Positions 43,534-51,946 of a DNA stretch of 64,000 nt are shown here, piece by piece. The DNA lies in the NCBI RefSeq assembly GCF_010727475.1, contig NZ_AP022567.1, positions 6,820,001 to 6,884,000 of the forward strand, in the 5' to 3' direction. The notes beneath the pieces were generated by a model. It saw nothing but the letters and a program-made list of their open reading frames with translations, made no database searches and was not told the origin of the DNA. Numbering within the stretch: the first letter of the stretch is position 1; the number at the start of each line of letters is the position of its first letter. Origin of the DNA: Mycolicibacterium mageritense (GTDB lineage Bacteria; Actinomycetota; Actinomycetes; Mycobacteriales; Mycobacteriaceae). The position numbers and the translations under genes were made by a program.

Positions 43534-45216
43534 ATGAGCGGTGATGTGACGTTCGACCTGTCCACAGTCTTTTCCACCGTGGCGAAAGCCGTCGGCGACC
43601 AGACCTTTCTGGTGTGGCGCGATCGGCGGCTGAGTTACGCCGAGATCGACTCCCGCGTCGACGGGTTCGCGCGGTATCTGGTCGCCGCGGGTCTCGGCGT
43701 CCACACCGAGCGCGCGGCTCTCGCCGGCCACGAGTCCGGCCAGGACCATCTCGGCATCTACCTGCGCAACGGCAACGAATACCTCGAATCGATGATCGGC
43801 AGTTACCGCGCGAGGGTTGCCCCGTTCAACGTCAGCTACCGCTATGTCGAAGAGGAGCTCCTCTACCTGCTGACCGATTCGAACGCCACGGCGCTGATCT
43901 ACAACGCCGAGTTCGCCCCGCGCGTCGCCGCGATCCGCGACCGGCTGCCCAACCTTCGGGTGCTCGTCCAGGTCGCCGACGAGTCCGGCAACGCCCTGCT
44001 GCCCGGTGCCGTGGACTACGAGGCGACCCTGGCGACACCCGAGCCCCCGGCGGGCATGCCGACGCCGTCTGGTGACGACCTGTACATCCTCTACACGGGC
44101 GGCACCACGGGAATGCCCAAGGGCGTGCTGTGGCGCCAGCACGACATCTTCCTGTCGTCGATGGGTGGCCGGCCGTTCGGCAGCGACAGCTTCATCGCGT
44201 CGTACGACGAACTCGCCGAGCGCGCCCGTACGGCGGGCGGCGGCCTGTCGATGCTGATGATCCCGCCGTTCATGCACGGCGCCGCGCAGTGGGCCGCGTA
44301 CAACGCCATCACCATGGGCGGCAAGCTCGTGATTCCCGACGACGTGGTGCGGTTGCGTCCCGCCGACGCGCTGCGGCTCGCGGAACGCGAACGGGTACTG
44401 AGCATTCCGGTCGTCGGAGACGCGATCGCCCGCCCCCTGCTCGACGAGATCGAGAACGGCGGTTACGACCTGTCCTCCCTGGTGACCATCAGCAACGGCG
44501 GCGCACCATTGTCTCCGACTGTGCGCCAACGCATCCTGACCGCGCTGCCGCATCTGATGCTGCTCGATGCGGTCGGCGCGTCGGAGTCGGGCGCCCAGAT
44601 GAGCACGTATGCGACCGCGGGTACGGAAACTCAACCGGCCACGTTCAATCCGCAGTCCGACACGGGCGTCGTCTCCGAGGATCTCAGCCGCGTGCTCGGT
44701 CCCGGCGAAGGCGGGGGCTGGCTAGCCCGCCGGGATCTGATCCCGCTGGGGTACCTCGGTGACGCGGCCAAGACCGCCCGCACCTTCCCCACCATCGGCG
44801 GCGTGCGCTGGTCGGTACCTGGCGACCGCGCAAACGTGTTGACGGACGGGCGGATTCAGCTGCTCGGCCGCGATTCGGTGACCATCAACTCCGGCGGCGA
44901 GAAGATCTTCGTCGAGGAGGTCGAACGCGCCGTCGCCGCGCATCCCGCGGTGTATGACGTGGTGGTGGTCGGTCGGCCGTCGGAGCGTTGGGGCAGCGAG
45001 GTGGTCGCGGTCGTGCAGTTCGCTGACGGCGCCTCGGCCACCGACGACGAGCTGGCGCAGGTCTGCGAAACCTCGATCGCGCGATACAAGATCCCCAAGG
45101 CGTTCATCAGGTCGCCGCAGATCGTGCGCTCCCCCGCGGGCAAGGCGGATTACCGCTGGGCCAAGGACATTGCGGTGCAAAGCCTGCAGGGCGCAGGCGA
45201 ACCGGTGGGCTCCTAG
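43534..45216 (+). CDS. Fatty-acid/sterol acyl-CoA synthetase (FadD-type)
   Basis: 560 residues; ATP-dependent adenylation of a carboxylic acid and ligation to CoA. AMP-binding motif YTGGTTGMPKGVLW at about 187-200, GASESGAQMS (adenine motif), GWLARRDLIPLGYLGD, TDGRIQLLGRDSVTINSGGEKIFVEEVE and the C-terminal catalytic lysine in SPAGKADYRW. The pattern IPP-FMHGAAQWAAYN and HYRY-type N-terminus resemble the FadD19/FadD17 group that acts on steroid side chains, but substrate assignment is by similarity only. Transcribed alone; a CCATACA inverted repeat lies in its promoter. Confidence 0.9.
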   Translation: MSGDVTFDLSTVFSTVAKAVGDQTFLVWRDRRLSYAEIDSRVDGFARYLVAAGLGVHTERAALAGHESGQDHLGIYLRNGNEYLESMIGSYRARVAPFNVSYRYVEEELLYLLTDSNATALIYNAEFAPRVAAIRDRLPNLRVLVQVADESGNALLPGAVDYEATLATPEPPAGMPTPSGDDLYILYTGGTTGMPKGVLWRQHDIFLSSMGGRPFGSDSFIASYDELAERARTAGGGLSMLMIPPFMHGAAQWAAYNAITMGGKLVIPDDVVRLRPADALRLAERERVLSIPVVGDAIARPLLDEIENGGYDLSSLVTISNGGAPLSPTVRQRILTALPHLMLLDAVGASESGAQMSTYATAGTETQPATFNPQSDTGVVSEDLSRVLGPGEGGGWLARRDLIPLGYLGDAAKTARTFPTIGGVRWSVPGDRANVLTDGRIQLLGRDSVTINSGGEKIFVEEVERAVAAHPAVYDVVVVGRPSERWGSEVVAVVQFADGASATDDELAQVCETSIARYKIPKAFIRSPQIVRSPAGKADYRWAKDIAVQSLQGAGEPVGS

Positions 45217-45252
45217 CGTTCGAAGCGCACCGGCAGCCGGGTGGGCGACCCG

Positions 45253-45546
45253 CTACTCGTCCTTCGACGTCTCCTCGACGTGCACGGGACGAAAGTACGC
45301 CCACGCGAAGAAGATCGCGGCCACCCCCAGCAGCACCACGCCCACCCACCAGTTGGCATCGGTGCCGATGTAGAGGTCGACGCGGTTGCCGACCGCGTCG
45401 TCGTGCCGGTCGGCCAGGATGTTGGGCGCCACGCCCGCGATGAGTAGCACCACGCCGTAGATCTCAAGCAGCGCGCCGATGATGTTGCGGATGTCGAACA
45501 GGTGAAAGGCCGGTCCGTTGTTGCGGTTCGGCTTTGGAGTGGACAT
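45253..45546 (-). CDS. Small membrane protein paired with the sodium/solute symporter
   Basis: 97 residues with two transmembrane helices (IIGALLEIYGVVLLIAGVAPNIL and WWVGVVLLGVAAIFFAWAYF) joined by a polar loop, then a charged tail. It follows the symporter by 12 bp on the same strand and so is co-transcribed. Small membrane partners of this kind accompany SSS transporters in other actinobacteria; role, perhaps assembly or coupling, is inferred. No similarity to a named family recognised. Confidence 0.8.
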   Translation of the reverse strand: MSTPKPNRNNGPAFHLFDIRNIIGALLEIYGVVLLIAGVAPNILADRHDDAVGNRVDLYIGTDANWWVGVVLLGVAAIFFAWAYFRPVHVEETSKDE

Positions 45547-45558
45547 TTCGGCTCCGAA

Positions 45559-47268
45559 TCAGTGGAAGACGATGTTGAGGGCGATGGCGAGGGCGAGCGC
45601 GACCCCGGCCAGTGGCGCGGCTCTCAGATACCACGGCTTTCCGACGCTGTCGGGGTCGTGGAAGAATTCGCGCGGCGTCTCCGAGTACACCAGGCCGGCC
45701 AACTCGGCGGCCGGTTTGGGCGTGGTCACCAGGCTCACCGCGACACTGACGATGATGTCGACGACGAACGCCGCGGTGGCCGCGACGAACGGCACGCCCT
45801 GGCCGGGCAGGCTGATCACACCGGTCTCGCCCAGCAGGAAAACGCCGACCGCGGAAAGCGTTCCGGCGACCAGCCCCGTCCAGCCCGCGGTCGGGGTCAT
45901 CCGGCGCCAGAACATTCCCAGGATGAACGTGGCGAACAGCGGCGCGTTGAAGAACCCGAACAGGGTCTGCAGGTAATCCATCAGATTCGAGTAGCCCGCC
46001 GCGATCAGTGCGGTGAAGATCGCGAGCACCGTGGCCGCCAGGGTGGCGACCCTGCCGACCTGGATGTAATACCCGTCGGGCCGGTCCTTCACCACGTACT
46101 GCTGCCAGATGTCGTAGCTGAAGACGGTGTTGAACGCCGAGATGTTGGCCGCCATACCGGCCATGAACGAGGCCAGCAGGCCCGTGACGGCGACGCCGAT
46201 CAGCCCGTTGGGCAGGATGTCGCGGATCATCACGAGCATCGCGTCGTTGTACGTGATCTCGCCGGTACCAGTCGTTTTCAGATGGATCACATCGCCGATC
46301 GCGGCCGCCGCGATCATGCCGGGGATCACGACCACGAACGGGATGAACATCTTCGGGAACGCCGCGATGATCGGCGACCGCCGCGCCGCCGAGATCGAGT
46401 CCGACGCCATGGCGCGCTGTACCTCGACGAAGTTGGTCGTCCAATAGCCGAAGGACAGCACGAAACCGAGGCCGAACACGATGCCGATCACCGACCACAC
46501 CGGACTGGTGAAGCCCGACAACGCTTGTCCGGGCCAGGTGCTGAGCTGCTGATCCACGGTCGCGGTCACGGCGCCGTCCGATACGGTGTCGATCACCTTG
46601 TCTTTCAAGCCACTCCAGCCGCCGACCTTGATGAGACCGAAGACGGTCAGGGGCACCAAAGCGGCCAGGATGACGAAGAACTGCAGCACCTCGTTGTAGA
46701 TGGCGGCCGACAACCCGCCCAGTGCGGTATAGGTGAGCACGATCAGGGCCGCGACGATCAACGACAGCCAGCGGTTCCAGCCGAGCAGCACGTTGATCAC
46801 GGTGGCCAGCAGGAACAGGTTGACACCAGCGATGAGCACCTGGGCGACGGCGAAGCTGATCGCGTTCACCAGGTGTGCACCCGGTCCGAAGCGTCGCCGC
46901 ATGAACTCGGGCACGCTGCGCACTTTGGATCCGTAGTAGAACGGCATCATCACCACGCCAAGGAACAGCATGGCGGGCACGGCGCCGATCCAGTAGTAGT
47001 GCATCGTGGACAGGCCGATCTCGGCACCGTTGGCCGACATACCCATGATCTCGATGGCACCCAGGTTGGCCGAGACGAACGCCAAGCCGGTCACCCAGGC
47101 CGGCAGCCGGCGCCCGGACAGGAAGAAGTCCAGGCTCGTCGAGATCTGACTGCGGGCGAGGTATCCGATGCCCAGTACGAAGACGAAGTAGATGGCGATC
47201 AAGGTGTAATCGATCGCGCCGACGGACAGCCGCAGAACGCCGTCCGCAGCCAAACTGGTCGTGGTCAT
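45559..47268 (-). CDS. Sodium/solute symporter (SSS family), likely sugar transporter
   Basis: 569 residues, about 14 transmembrane helices. SSS marks: LDFFLSGRRLPAWVTGLAFVSANLGAIEIMG (sodium-site region near residues 38-68), LTYTALGGLSAAIYNEVLQFF and FGFFNAPLFATFILGMFWRRMT near the end. Start ATG 47268 gives the expected topology; an upstream longer frame runs through the shared promoter and is not plausible. It diverges from a DeoR regulator with galT and galK, so galactose is the likely substrate, as in bacterial SGLT homologues. Partner of the small membrane protein downstream. Confidence 0.9.
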   Translation of the reverse strand: MTTTSLAADGVLRLSVGAIDYTLIAIYFVFVLGIGYLARSQISTSLDFFLSGRRLPAWVTGLAFVSANLGAIEIMGMSANGAEIGLSTMHYYWIGAVPAMLFLGVVMMPFYYGSKVRSVPEFMRRRFGPGAHLVNAISFAVAQVLIAGVNLFLLATVINVLLGWNRWLSLIVAALIVLTYTALGGLSAAIYNEVLQFFVILAALVPLTVFGLIKVGGWSGLKDKVIDTVSDGAVTATVDQQLSTWPGQALSGFTSPVWSVIGIVFGLGFVLSFGYWTTNFVEVQRAMASDSISAARRSPIIAAFPKMFIPFVVVIPGMIAAAAIGDVIHLKTTGTGEITYNDAMLVMIRDILPNGLIGVAVTGLLASFMAGMAANISAFNTVFSYDIWQQYVVKDRPDGYYIQVGRVATLAATVLAIFTALIAAGYSNLMDYLQTLFGFFNAPLFATFILGMFWRRMTPTAGWTGLVAGTLSAVGVFLLGETGVISLPGQGVPFVAATAAFVVDIIVSVAVSLVTTPKPAAELAGLVYSETPREFFHDPDSVGKPWYLRAAPLAGVALALAIALNIVFH

Positions 47269-47398
47269 CACGCCCCTGAAGTGATCATGTTCCGACGAAA
47301 ACAACCAAAATCTAACAGCCCATGCCACGTATTGTGAGCTATTCCGTGAGAGTTTGTTTGTTAGTGTGTGTTCTCGTCCTGAAGGGGGTGCACAGCCG
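47269..47398. promoter_or_regulatory. Divergent promoter region of the galactose genes, likely DeoR operator
   Basis: 130 bp shared by the symporter and DeoR genes. It contains AACAACCAAAATCTAACA near 47301-47317 and, in reverse sense, TTTGTTTGTTAG at 47353-47364; CTAACA and TGTTAG form an inverted repeat 41 bases apart. AACAAA-rich repeats suit DeoR-family repressors. A GAAGGGGGTG ribosome site precedes the DeoR ATG. The operator is a reading of symmetry only. Confidence 0.55.
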
Positions 47399-48190
47399 AT
47401 GCTGGCCGCCGAACGCCGCCGTGAGATCTTGCGGGCGCTGAACCTGGACGGAGCGGTCCGCGTGACCGAACTCGCGGTCCAGCTCGCAGTGTCCGAGATG
47501 ACGGTGCGGCGCGACCTCGACGCGATGGACGCCGAGGAGCTGCTCCGCAAGGTGCACGGCGGTGCCGTCCCGCGACACGCCCGCGGTGAGGAACCATCGG
47601 CTTCGGTGAAGGCCACGCAGCAACGTGCGGAGAAGGCCGCGATCGCCGACGTCGCGGCGGGCACTGTCAAGGACGGGGCCACGATCGCCATCAGTGCGGG
47701 CACCACGACGACCGAGCTGGCCCGCAGGCTCAGGCACCGGTCGTCGATCACCGTGGTCACCAACTCCGTCACGGTGTTCGACGTGCTCACCAGCCCGTCG
47801 AGCGACGGTGCCGACGCCCCGCAGGTCTACCTCACCGGCGGGGTACGTACGCCGTCGGACGCACTCGTCGGCCCGATCGCCGACGCGGCCATCGCATCGT
47901 TCCGGGTCGACGCCACCTATCTCGGTGTGCACGGGTTCGATCCGGAGGCGGGCCTGACCTCGCCCAACATCGCTGAGGCACAGACCAACCGGGCACTGAT
48001 CGGAATCGGGGCGCACCTGTTCGTGCTGGCCGACCACACGAAGTACGGCGAGATCGGCACCAACGTCTTCGCCGGGCTGAACCAGGTCGACACGCTTGTC
48101 GTCGACAACGGGCTGGCCCCGGCGGACCGGGCCATCCTGTCGAGGTTGATCGGCGACATCATGGTCGCGGATGTGGCGGGTCAGCAATGA
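47399..48190 (+). CDS. DeoR-family transcriptional regulator of galactose genes
   Basis: 263 residues, start ATG 47399 after GAAGGGGGTG. DeoR helix-turn-helix at about 4-60: AERRREILRALNLDGAVRVTELAVQLAVSEMTVRRDLDAMDAEELLRKVHGGAV. Sugar-phosphate effector domain (about 75-255) with ISAGTTTTELAR and VYLTGGVRTPSDALVGPIAD. It overlaps galT by four bases (ATGA) and the operon with galT and galK follows, so it probably senses a galactose phosphate and represses these genes and the divergent symporter. Confidence 0.92.
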   Translation: MLAAERRREILRALNLDGAVRVTELAVQLAVSEMTVRRDLDAMDAEELLRKVHGGAVPRHARGEEPSASVKATQQRAEKAAIADVAAGTVKDGATIAISAGTTTTELARRLRHRSSITVVTNSVTVFDVLTSPSSDGADAPQVYLTGGVRTPSDALVGPIADAAIASFRVDATYLGVHGFDPEAGLTSPNIAEAQTNRALIGIGAHLFVLADHTKYGEIGTNVFAGLNQVDTLVVDNGLAPADRAILSRLIGDIMVADVAGQQ

Positions 48191-49269
48191 CCGAACCGAT
48201 GCGTTGGGAGCTCGCCGACGGGCGCGAGCAACTGTTCTTCTCGTTACCCGGCCATACGCCGGCACCGGTCGCCGACCGACGCCCGTTGCCGCCCCGCGGA
48301 AGACAGCAGTCACAGTTGCGTTTCGACCACCAGACCGGGCAGTGGGTCGTCATCGCCGCATTGCGGCAGGACCGCACCTACCTGCCTGCGGCCGACCAGT
48401 GCCCGCTGTGTCCCGGCCCGTCCGGGCTGACCAGTGAGGTGCCCGCGCCGGATTACGACGTCGTCGTGTTCGAGAACCGATTTCCCAGCCTTTCCGGCGA
48501 TTCGCTGTTCGCGCTACCCGACATCACGGGCGTCGACTTCGTGTCCGCGCCGGGATCGGGCCGGTGCGAAGTGATCTGTTTCTCCAGCGACCACAACGGA
48601 GCATTCGCGCAGTTGCCGCTTCCCCACGCCCGGTTGGTGGTGTCGGCGTGGCGCCACCGCACTGCGGATCTCCTCGGCCGCAACGGCATACAGCAGGTTT
48701 TCTGCTTCGAGAACCGCGGCGAGGAAATCGGCGTCACGCTCAACCACCCGCACGGCCAGATCTACGGCTATCCCTATCTGACCCCGCGCACCGATCAGAT
48801 GCTGCGCGCCGCGGCAGGACACCGAAACCGGCACGGCACCAATTTGTTCGCGAACCTGTTGGCGCGTGAACTCTCCGATGGCGCGCGGATCATCGCTCAC
48901 ACCGACCTGTTCACCGCGTTCGTCCCGTTTGCCGCCCGCTGGCCTGTGGAGGTCCACATCTACCCGAACCGATTCGTGCACAACCTGACCGAGCTCGACG
49001 ACGTCGAGCTGGATGCGTTCGCCGAGATGTACCGGGACGTCCTGCAACGGTTCGACCGCATGTACCCCACTGCGCTGCCCTATATTTCGGCATTGCATCA
49101 ATACCGTGACAACGCCGAACAGCGGGACGGGTACTTTCACGTCGAGCTGATGTCGGTGCGTCGCAGTGCAACCAAACTGAAATACCTCGCCGGTTCCGAG
49201 TCGGCCATGGACGCGTTCATCAGTGATGTGACACCCGAAGGTGTGGCCGCGCGGTTGCGGGAGGTCTGA
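48187..49269 (+). CDS. galT: Galactose-1-phosphate uridylyltransferase
   Basis: 360 residues. Leloir-pathway enzyme moving UMP from UDP-glucose to galactose-1-phosphate. Zinc cysteines in CPLCPG (Cys72, Cys75) and nucleophilic His189 in the HPHGQ motif; the FENRFPSL and FHVELMSVRRS regions are standard. The start overlaps the DeoR stop codon (ATGA). galE is not within the window. Confidence 0.95.
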   Translation: MTEPMRWELADGREQLFFSLPGHTPAPVADRRPLPPRGRQQSQLRFDHQTGQWVVIAALRQDRTYLPAADQCPLCPGPSGLTSEVPAPDYDVVVFENRFPSLSGDSLFALPDITGVDFVSAPGSGRCEVICFSSDHNGAFAQLPLPHARLVVSAWRHRTADLLGRNGIQQVFCFENRGEEIGVTLNHPHGQIYGYPYLTPRTDQMLRAAAGHRNRHGTNLFANLLARELSDGARIIAHTDLFTAFVPFAARWPVEVHIYPNRFVHNLTELDDVELDAFAEMYRDVLQRFDRMYPTALPYISALHQYRDNAEQRDGYFHVELMSVRRSATKLKYLAGSESAMDAFISDVTPEGVAARLREV

Positions 49270-49272
49270 CCG

Positions 49273-50376
49273 ATGCACACGTCTTACGCCGCACCGGGCC
49301 GGATCAACCTGATCGGTGAGCACACCGACTACAACCTAGGCTGGGCGCTGCCGATCGCACTGCCCCAACGCGTCACGGTGAGCTACCGGCCGGACGGCTC
49401 CGACATCATCACGGCGGCCAGCGACCGCGAACCGGGCACCGTCCCCATACCGGTCGCCACCGCGCCGGGCGGTGTCACCGGGTGGGCCGCCTACATCGCC
49501 GGCGTGGTGTGGTCACTGCGCACCGCGGGCCACCCGGTCGGCGGCGGCCACCTGACGATCACGAGTGACGTCGAGATGGGCGCGGGTCTGGCGTCGTCTG
49601 CCGCGCTCGAATGCGCAGTGCTGGGGGCACTGGCCGACGGTGTCGTCACGGATCGGGTTGAGCTGGCCCGCATCGCACAGCGCGCCGAGAACGAATACGT
49701 CGGGGCGCCGACAGGGCTCATGGATCAGCTGGCCTCGCTGTGCGGGGAGCCCCGCAGCGCGATGCTCATCGATTTCCGCGACCTCACTGTCGAACAGGTG
49801 CCGTTCGATCCCGACGCGGCAGGCTTGCAACTGCTCGTGGCGAATTCCCACGCCGCTCACCGGCATGCGGGCGGCGAGTACGCGGCACGGCGAGCCTCCT
49901 GCGAGCGGGTCGCTGCCGCACTGCATGTCGAATCGCTGCGGGAACTGCAGGCGCGCGGACCGGCGGCGCTGGATGCGTTGGCCGACCCGGAAGATGTCCA
50001 CCGGGCCCGCCACATCATCACCGAGAACCAGCGGGTTCACGATCTCGTCGCGGCTCTCACGGTGTCGGACTTCCGCGCTGTCGGCGAACTCCTCACGGCC
50101 TCACACGCATCGATGCGCGACGACTTCGCGATCACCACGCCGCACCTCGACCTGATCGCCGACACCGCGGTGCGGGCAGGCGCGCTCGGCGCCCGGATGA
50201 CCGGTGGTGGCTTCGGCGGCTGCGTGATCGCGCTGGTGCCCGCCGAACTGGTCGGCAGCATCAGCGACACCGTGCGGTCGGTGGTCACCACGGCCGGTTA
50301 CCCCGAGCCGACCTTCACCCTCGCGACCGCGGCCAAGGGTGCCGGGCCGGTGTCATCACACGCGTGCGGCACGTGA
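49273..50376 (+). CDS. galK: Galactokinase
   Basis: 367 residues, three bases after galT. GHMP kinase; phosphorylates galactose at C1. Signature GRINLIGEHTDYN at about residues 9-21 (galactose-binding), the ATP-binding loop GAGLASSAALE near 103-113 and the C-terminal TGGGFGGCVIALV. Length agrees with other galactokinases. With the symporter it makes the uptake-activation path for galactose. Confidence 0.95.
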   Translation: MHTSYAAPGRINLIGEHTDYNLGWALPIALPQRVTVSYRPDGSDIITAASDREPGTVPIPVATAPGGVTGWAAYIAGVVWSLRTAGHPVGGGHLTITSDVEMGAGLASSAALECAVLGALADGVVTDRVELARIAQRAENEYVGAPTGLMDQLASLCGEPRSAMLIDFRDLTVEQVPFDPDAAGLQLLVANSHAAHRHAGGEYAARRASCERVAAALHVESLRELQARGPAALDALADPEDVHRARHIITENQRVHDLVAALTVSDFRAVGELLTASHASMRDDFAITTPHLDLIADTAVRAGALGARMTGGGFGGCVIALVPAELVGSISDTVRSVVTTAGYPEPTFTLATAAKGAGPVSSHACGT

Positions 50377-50392
50377 CCGCCTGCCGAATACC

Positions 50393-50398
50393 TATGCT
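50393..50398 (+). promoter_or_regulatory. -10 element of a possible leaderless leader-peptide transcript
   Basis: TATGCT, seven bases, then ATG 50406 of a 13-codon reading frame. The layout matches leaderless mycobacterial starts. Confidence 0.4.
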
Positions 50399-50405
50399 GG
50401 AGCCC

Positions 50406-50447
50406 ATGTCCAGCAGCACACTCGGCAGGCGGTCCCGAGTTTGGTGA
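50406..50447 (+). CDS. Possible 13-codon leaderless leader peptide upstream of fadD
   Basis: ATG to TGA, product MSSSTLGRRSRVW, basic in its second half. It is preceded by a TATGCT -10 and its stop codon TGA overlaps the GTG start of the following fadD, suggesting translational coupling. Short leaderless frames of this kind are widespread in mycobacteria; there is no protein-level support here. Confidence 0.35.
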   Translation: MSSSTLGRRSRVW

Positions 50448-51946
50448 GTAACCCCCGGCCCGAGCTGCTGCACCAGCTGGTGTCCGCCGCCGCGGCGGCC
50501 ACCCCGGATCGGCTCGCGGTCGTCACCGAAGCCCCGGCCACGTGGACCTTCGCCGAGTTCGATCGCCGGATCGGTTGTGTCGCAGCCTGGATCGCCGATC
50601 ATTCCGAACCCGGTGATCACGTGGCGGTCGTCGCCGACAACAGTGCCGACTATGCCGCGGCCTACTACGGGGTGCCCCGCAGCGGACGGGTGTTGACCCT
50701 GATCAACCAGCGCCTGACACCCGCCGAGCAGGCCGCGCAACTGAGCACCGTGCGGCCCACGGTCGTGCTGGGAGACGACAGATATCTCCGTGCGCTACCG
50801 CGTGCCGCAGGACGGTCGGTCGTCGCTTTCGACGATCCGCGGTGGGCGGCGGCGATGGCCGGCGCACATCACTTCGCCGACGTCGCGCGTCCCGACGATG
50901 CGGCCTGGGAACTGTTCACCAGCGGCTCCACGGGTGTGCCGAAAAGGGTTGTGCACAGCCACCGTTCGATCCTCGCCGCGGTGCGCGGCAGCGTCGAGGG
51001 ACGGTCGGTGCAGCCCGGCGCGGTGTACCTGCTGCCGTTCCCGATGTGCCACATCGCGGGCTACAACATGCTCGTGCATCACGCCGTGGCAGCCACGGTG
51101 GTGTTGACCGCACAGTTCCGGCCGGATGCGTTCGCGCACTTGGTGAACACGCACGGCGTGACGTCGTGCTCACTGGCACCGACCATGCTGCATGCGCTGC
51201 TGGCACACCTCGACCGCACCGGTACCGCGCTGCCGACCCTGCGGTCCATCGCCTACGGCTCGGCGGCCATGGCGCTCGATCTCCTGCAGCGGGCCATCGC
51301 GACACTCGGTGTCGACTTCCACCAGGGTTACGGCATGACCGAAACCGGCGGCAACATCACGTTTCTCGGCCCGCATGACCATCGCGCGGGCGCGGCCGGA
51401 GACACCGCACTGCTCACCAGCGCCGGGTATCCGCACCGCGAGGTCGAGTTACGCATCGTCGACCGTCACGGCGCCACAGTGCCTGCAGGCACTGTCGGTG
51501 AGATCGCCGTGCGTGGCGAGCAGGTCAGCCCCGGTGTCGACGGCTGGCTGCACACAGGAGACGTCGGCCGGCTGGACCCCGACGGACGGCTGTTCGTGGT
51601 CGATCGACTCAAGGACATCATCGTCACCGGTGGTGAGAACGTGTCGTCGCGTGAAGTCGAGGATGCGCTGTCCAGCCACCCGGCGGTCGAAATGGCCGCC
51701 GTCGTCGGAGTGCCCGACGACTACTGGGGCGAGGCCGTGTGCGCTGTCGTGGTTCCCGCACCGGGCAGCCGGCCCAGCGCCGACGACGTGATCGGTCACG
51801 TCCGTTCTGCGATCGCGGGATTCAAACGCCCGCGGGTGGTGCTGTTCGTCGATGCGTTACCGCTGACCGGTAACGGCAAGGTCGCCAAGGACCGGGTTCG
51901 CGCCTACGCCAGGGCCGCGGTCCTCAGCGGGGCCGAGCACGCGTAG
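50444..51946 (+). CDS. Acyl-CoA synthetase / AMP-dependent ligase (FadD-type)
   Basis: 500 residues from GTG 50444. AMP-binding motif FTSGSTGVPKRVVHSH at about 158-173 (Arg replaces the usual Gly after Lys), GYGMTETGGNI, GWLHTGDVGRLDPDGRLFVVDRLKDIIVTGGENVSSREVE and the C-terminal lysine in NGKVAKDRVR. The carboxylic substrate is unknown; the N-terminal domain is of the medium-chain/aryl type. Its last 90 bp overlap the antigen 85-type gene on the opposite strand. Translation may be coupled to the short leader frame upstream. Confidence 0.88.
   Translation: MSNPRPELLHQLVSAAAAATPDRLAVVTEAPATWTFAEFDRRIGCVAAWIADHSEPGDHVAVVADNSADYAAAYYGVPRSGRVLTLINQRLTPAEQAAQLSTVRPTVVLGDDRYLRALPRAAGRSVVAFDDPRWAAAMAGAHHFADVARPDDAAWELFTSGSTGVPKRVVHSHRSILAAVRGSVEGRSVQPGAVYLLPFPMCHIAGYNMLVHHAVAATVVLTAQFRPDAFAHLVNTHGVTSCSLAPTMLHALLAHLDRTGTALPTLRSIAYGSAAMALDLLQRAIATLGVDFHQGYGMTETGGNITFLGPHDHRAGAAGDTALLTSAGYPHREVELRIVDRHGATVPAGTVGEIAVRGEQVSPGVDGWLHTGDVGRLDPDGRLFVVDRLKDIIVTGGENVSSREVEDALSSHPAVEMAAVVGVPDDYWGEAVCAVVVPAPGSRPSADDVIGHVRSAIAGFKRPRVVLFVDALPLTGNGKVAKDRVRAYARAAVLSGAEHA

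Noticed and set aside
45502..47337. 611-codon plus-strand frame opposite the symporter
   Set aside because: Very rich in Asp, Glu, His and Arg, as expected for the complement of a hydrophobic membrane-protein gene.
45559..47790. Symporter frame extended to 47790
   Set aside because: The extension crosses the divergent promoter and the DeoR coding region; ATG 47268 gives the normal SSS N-terminus.
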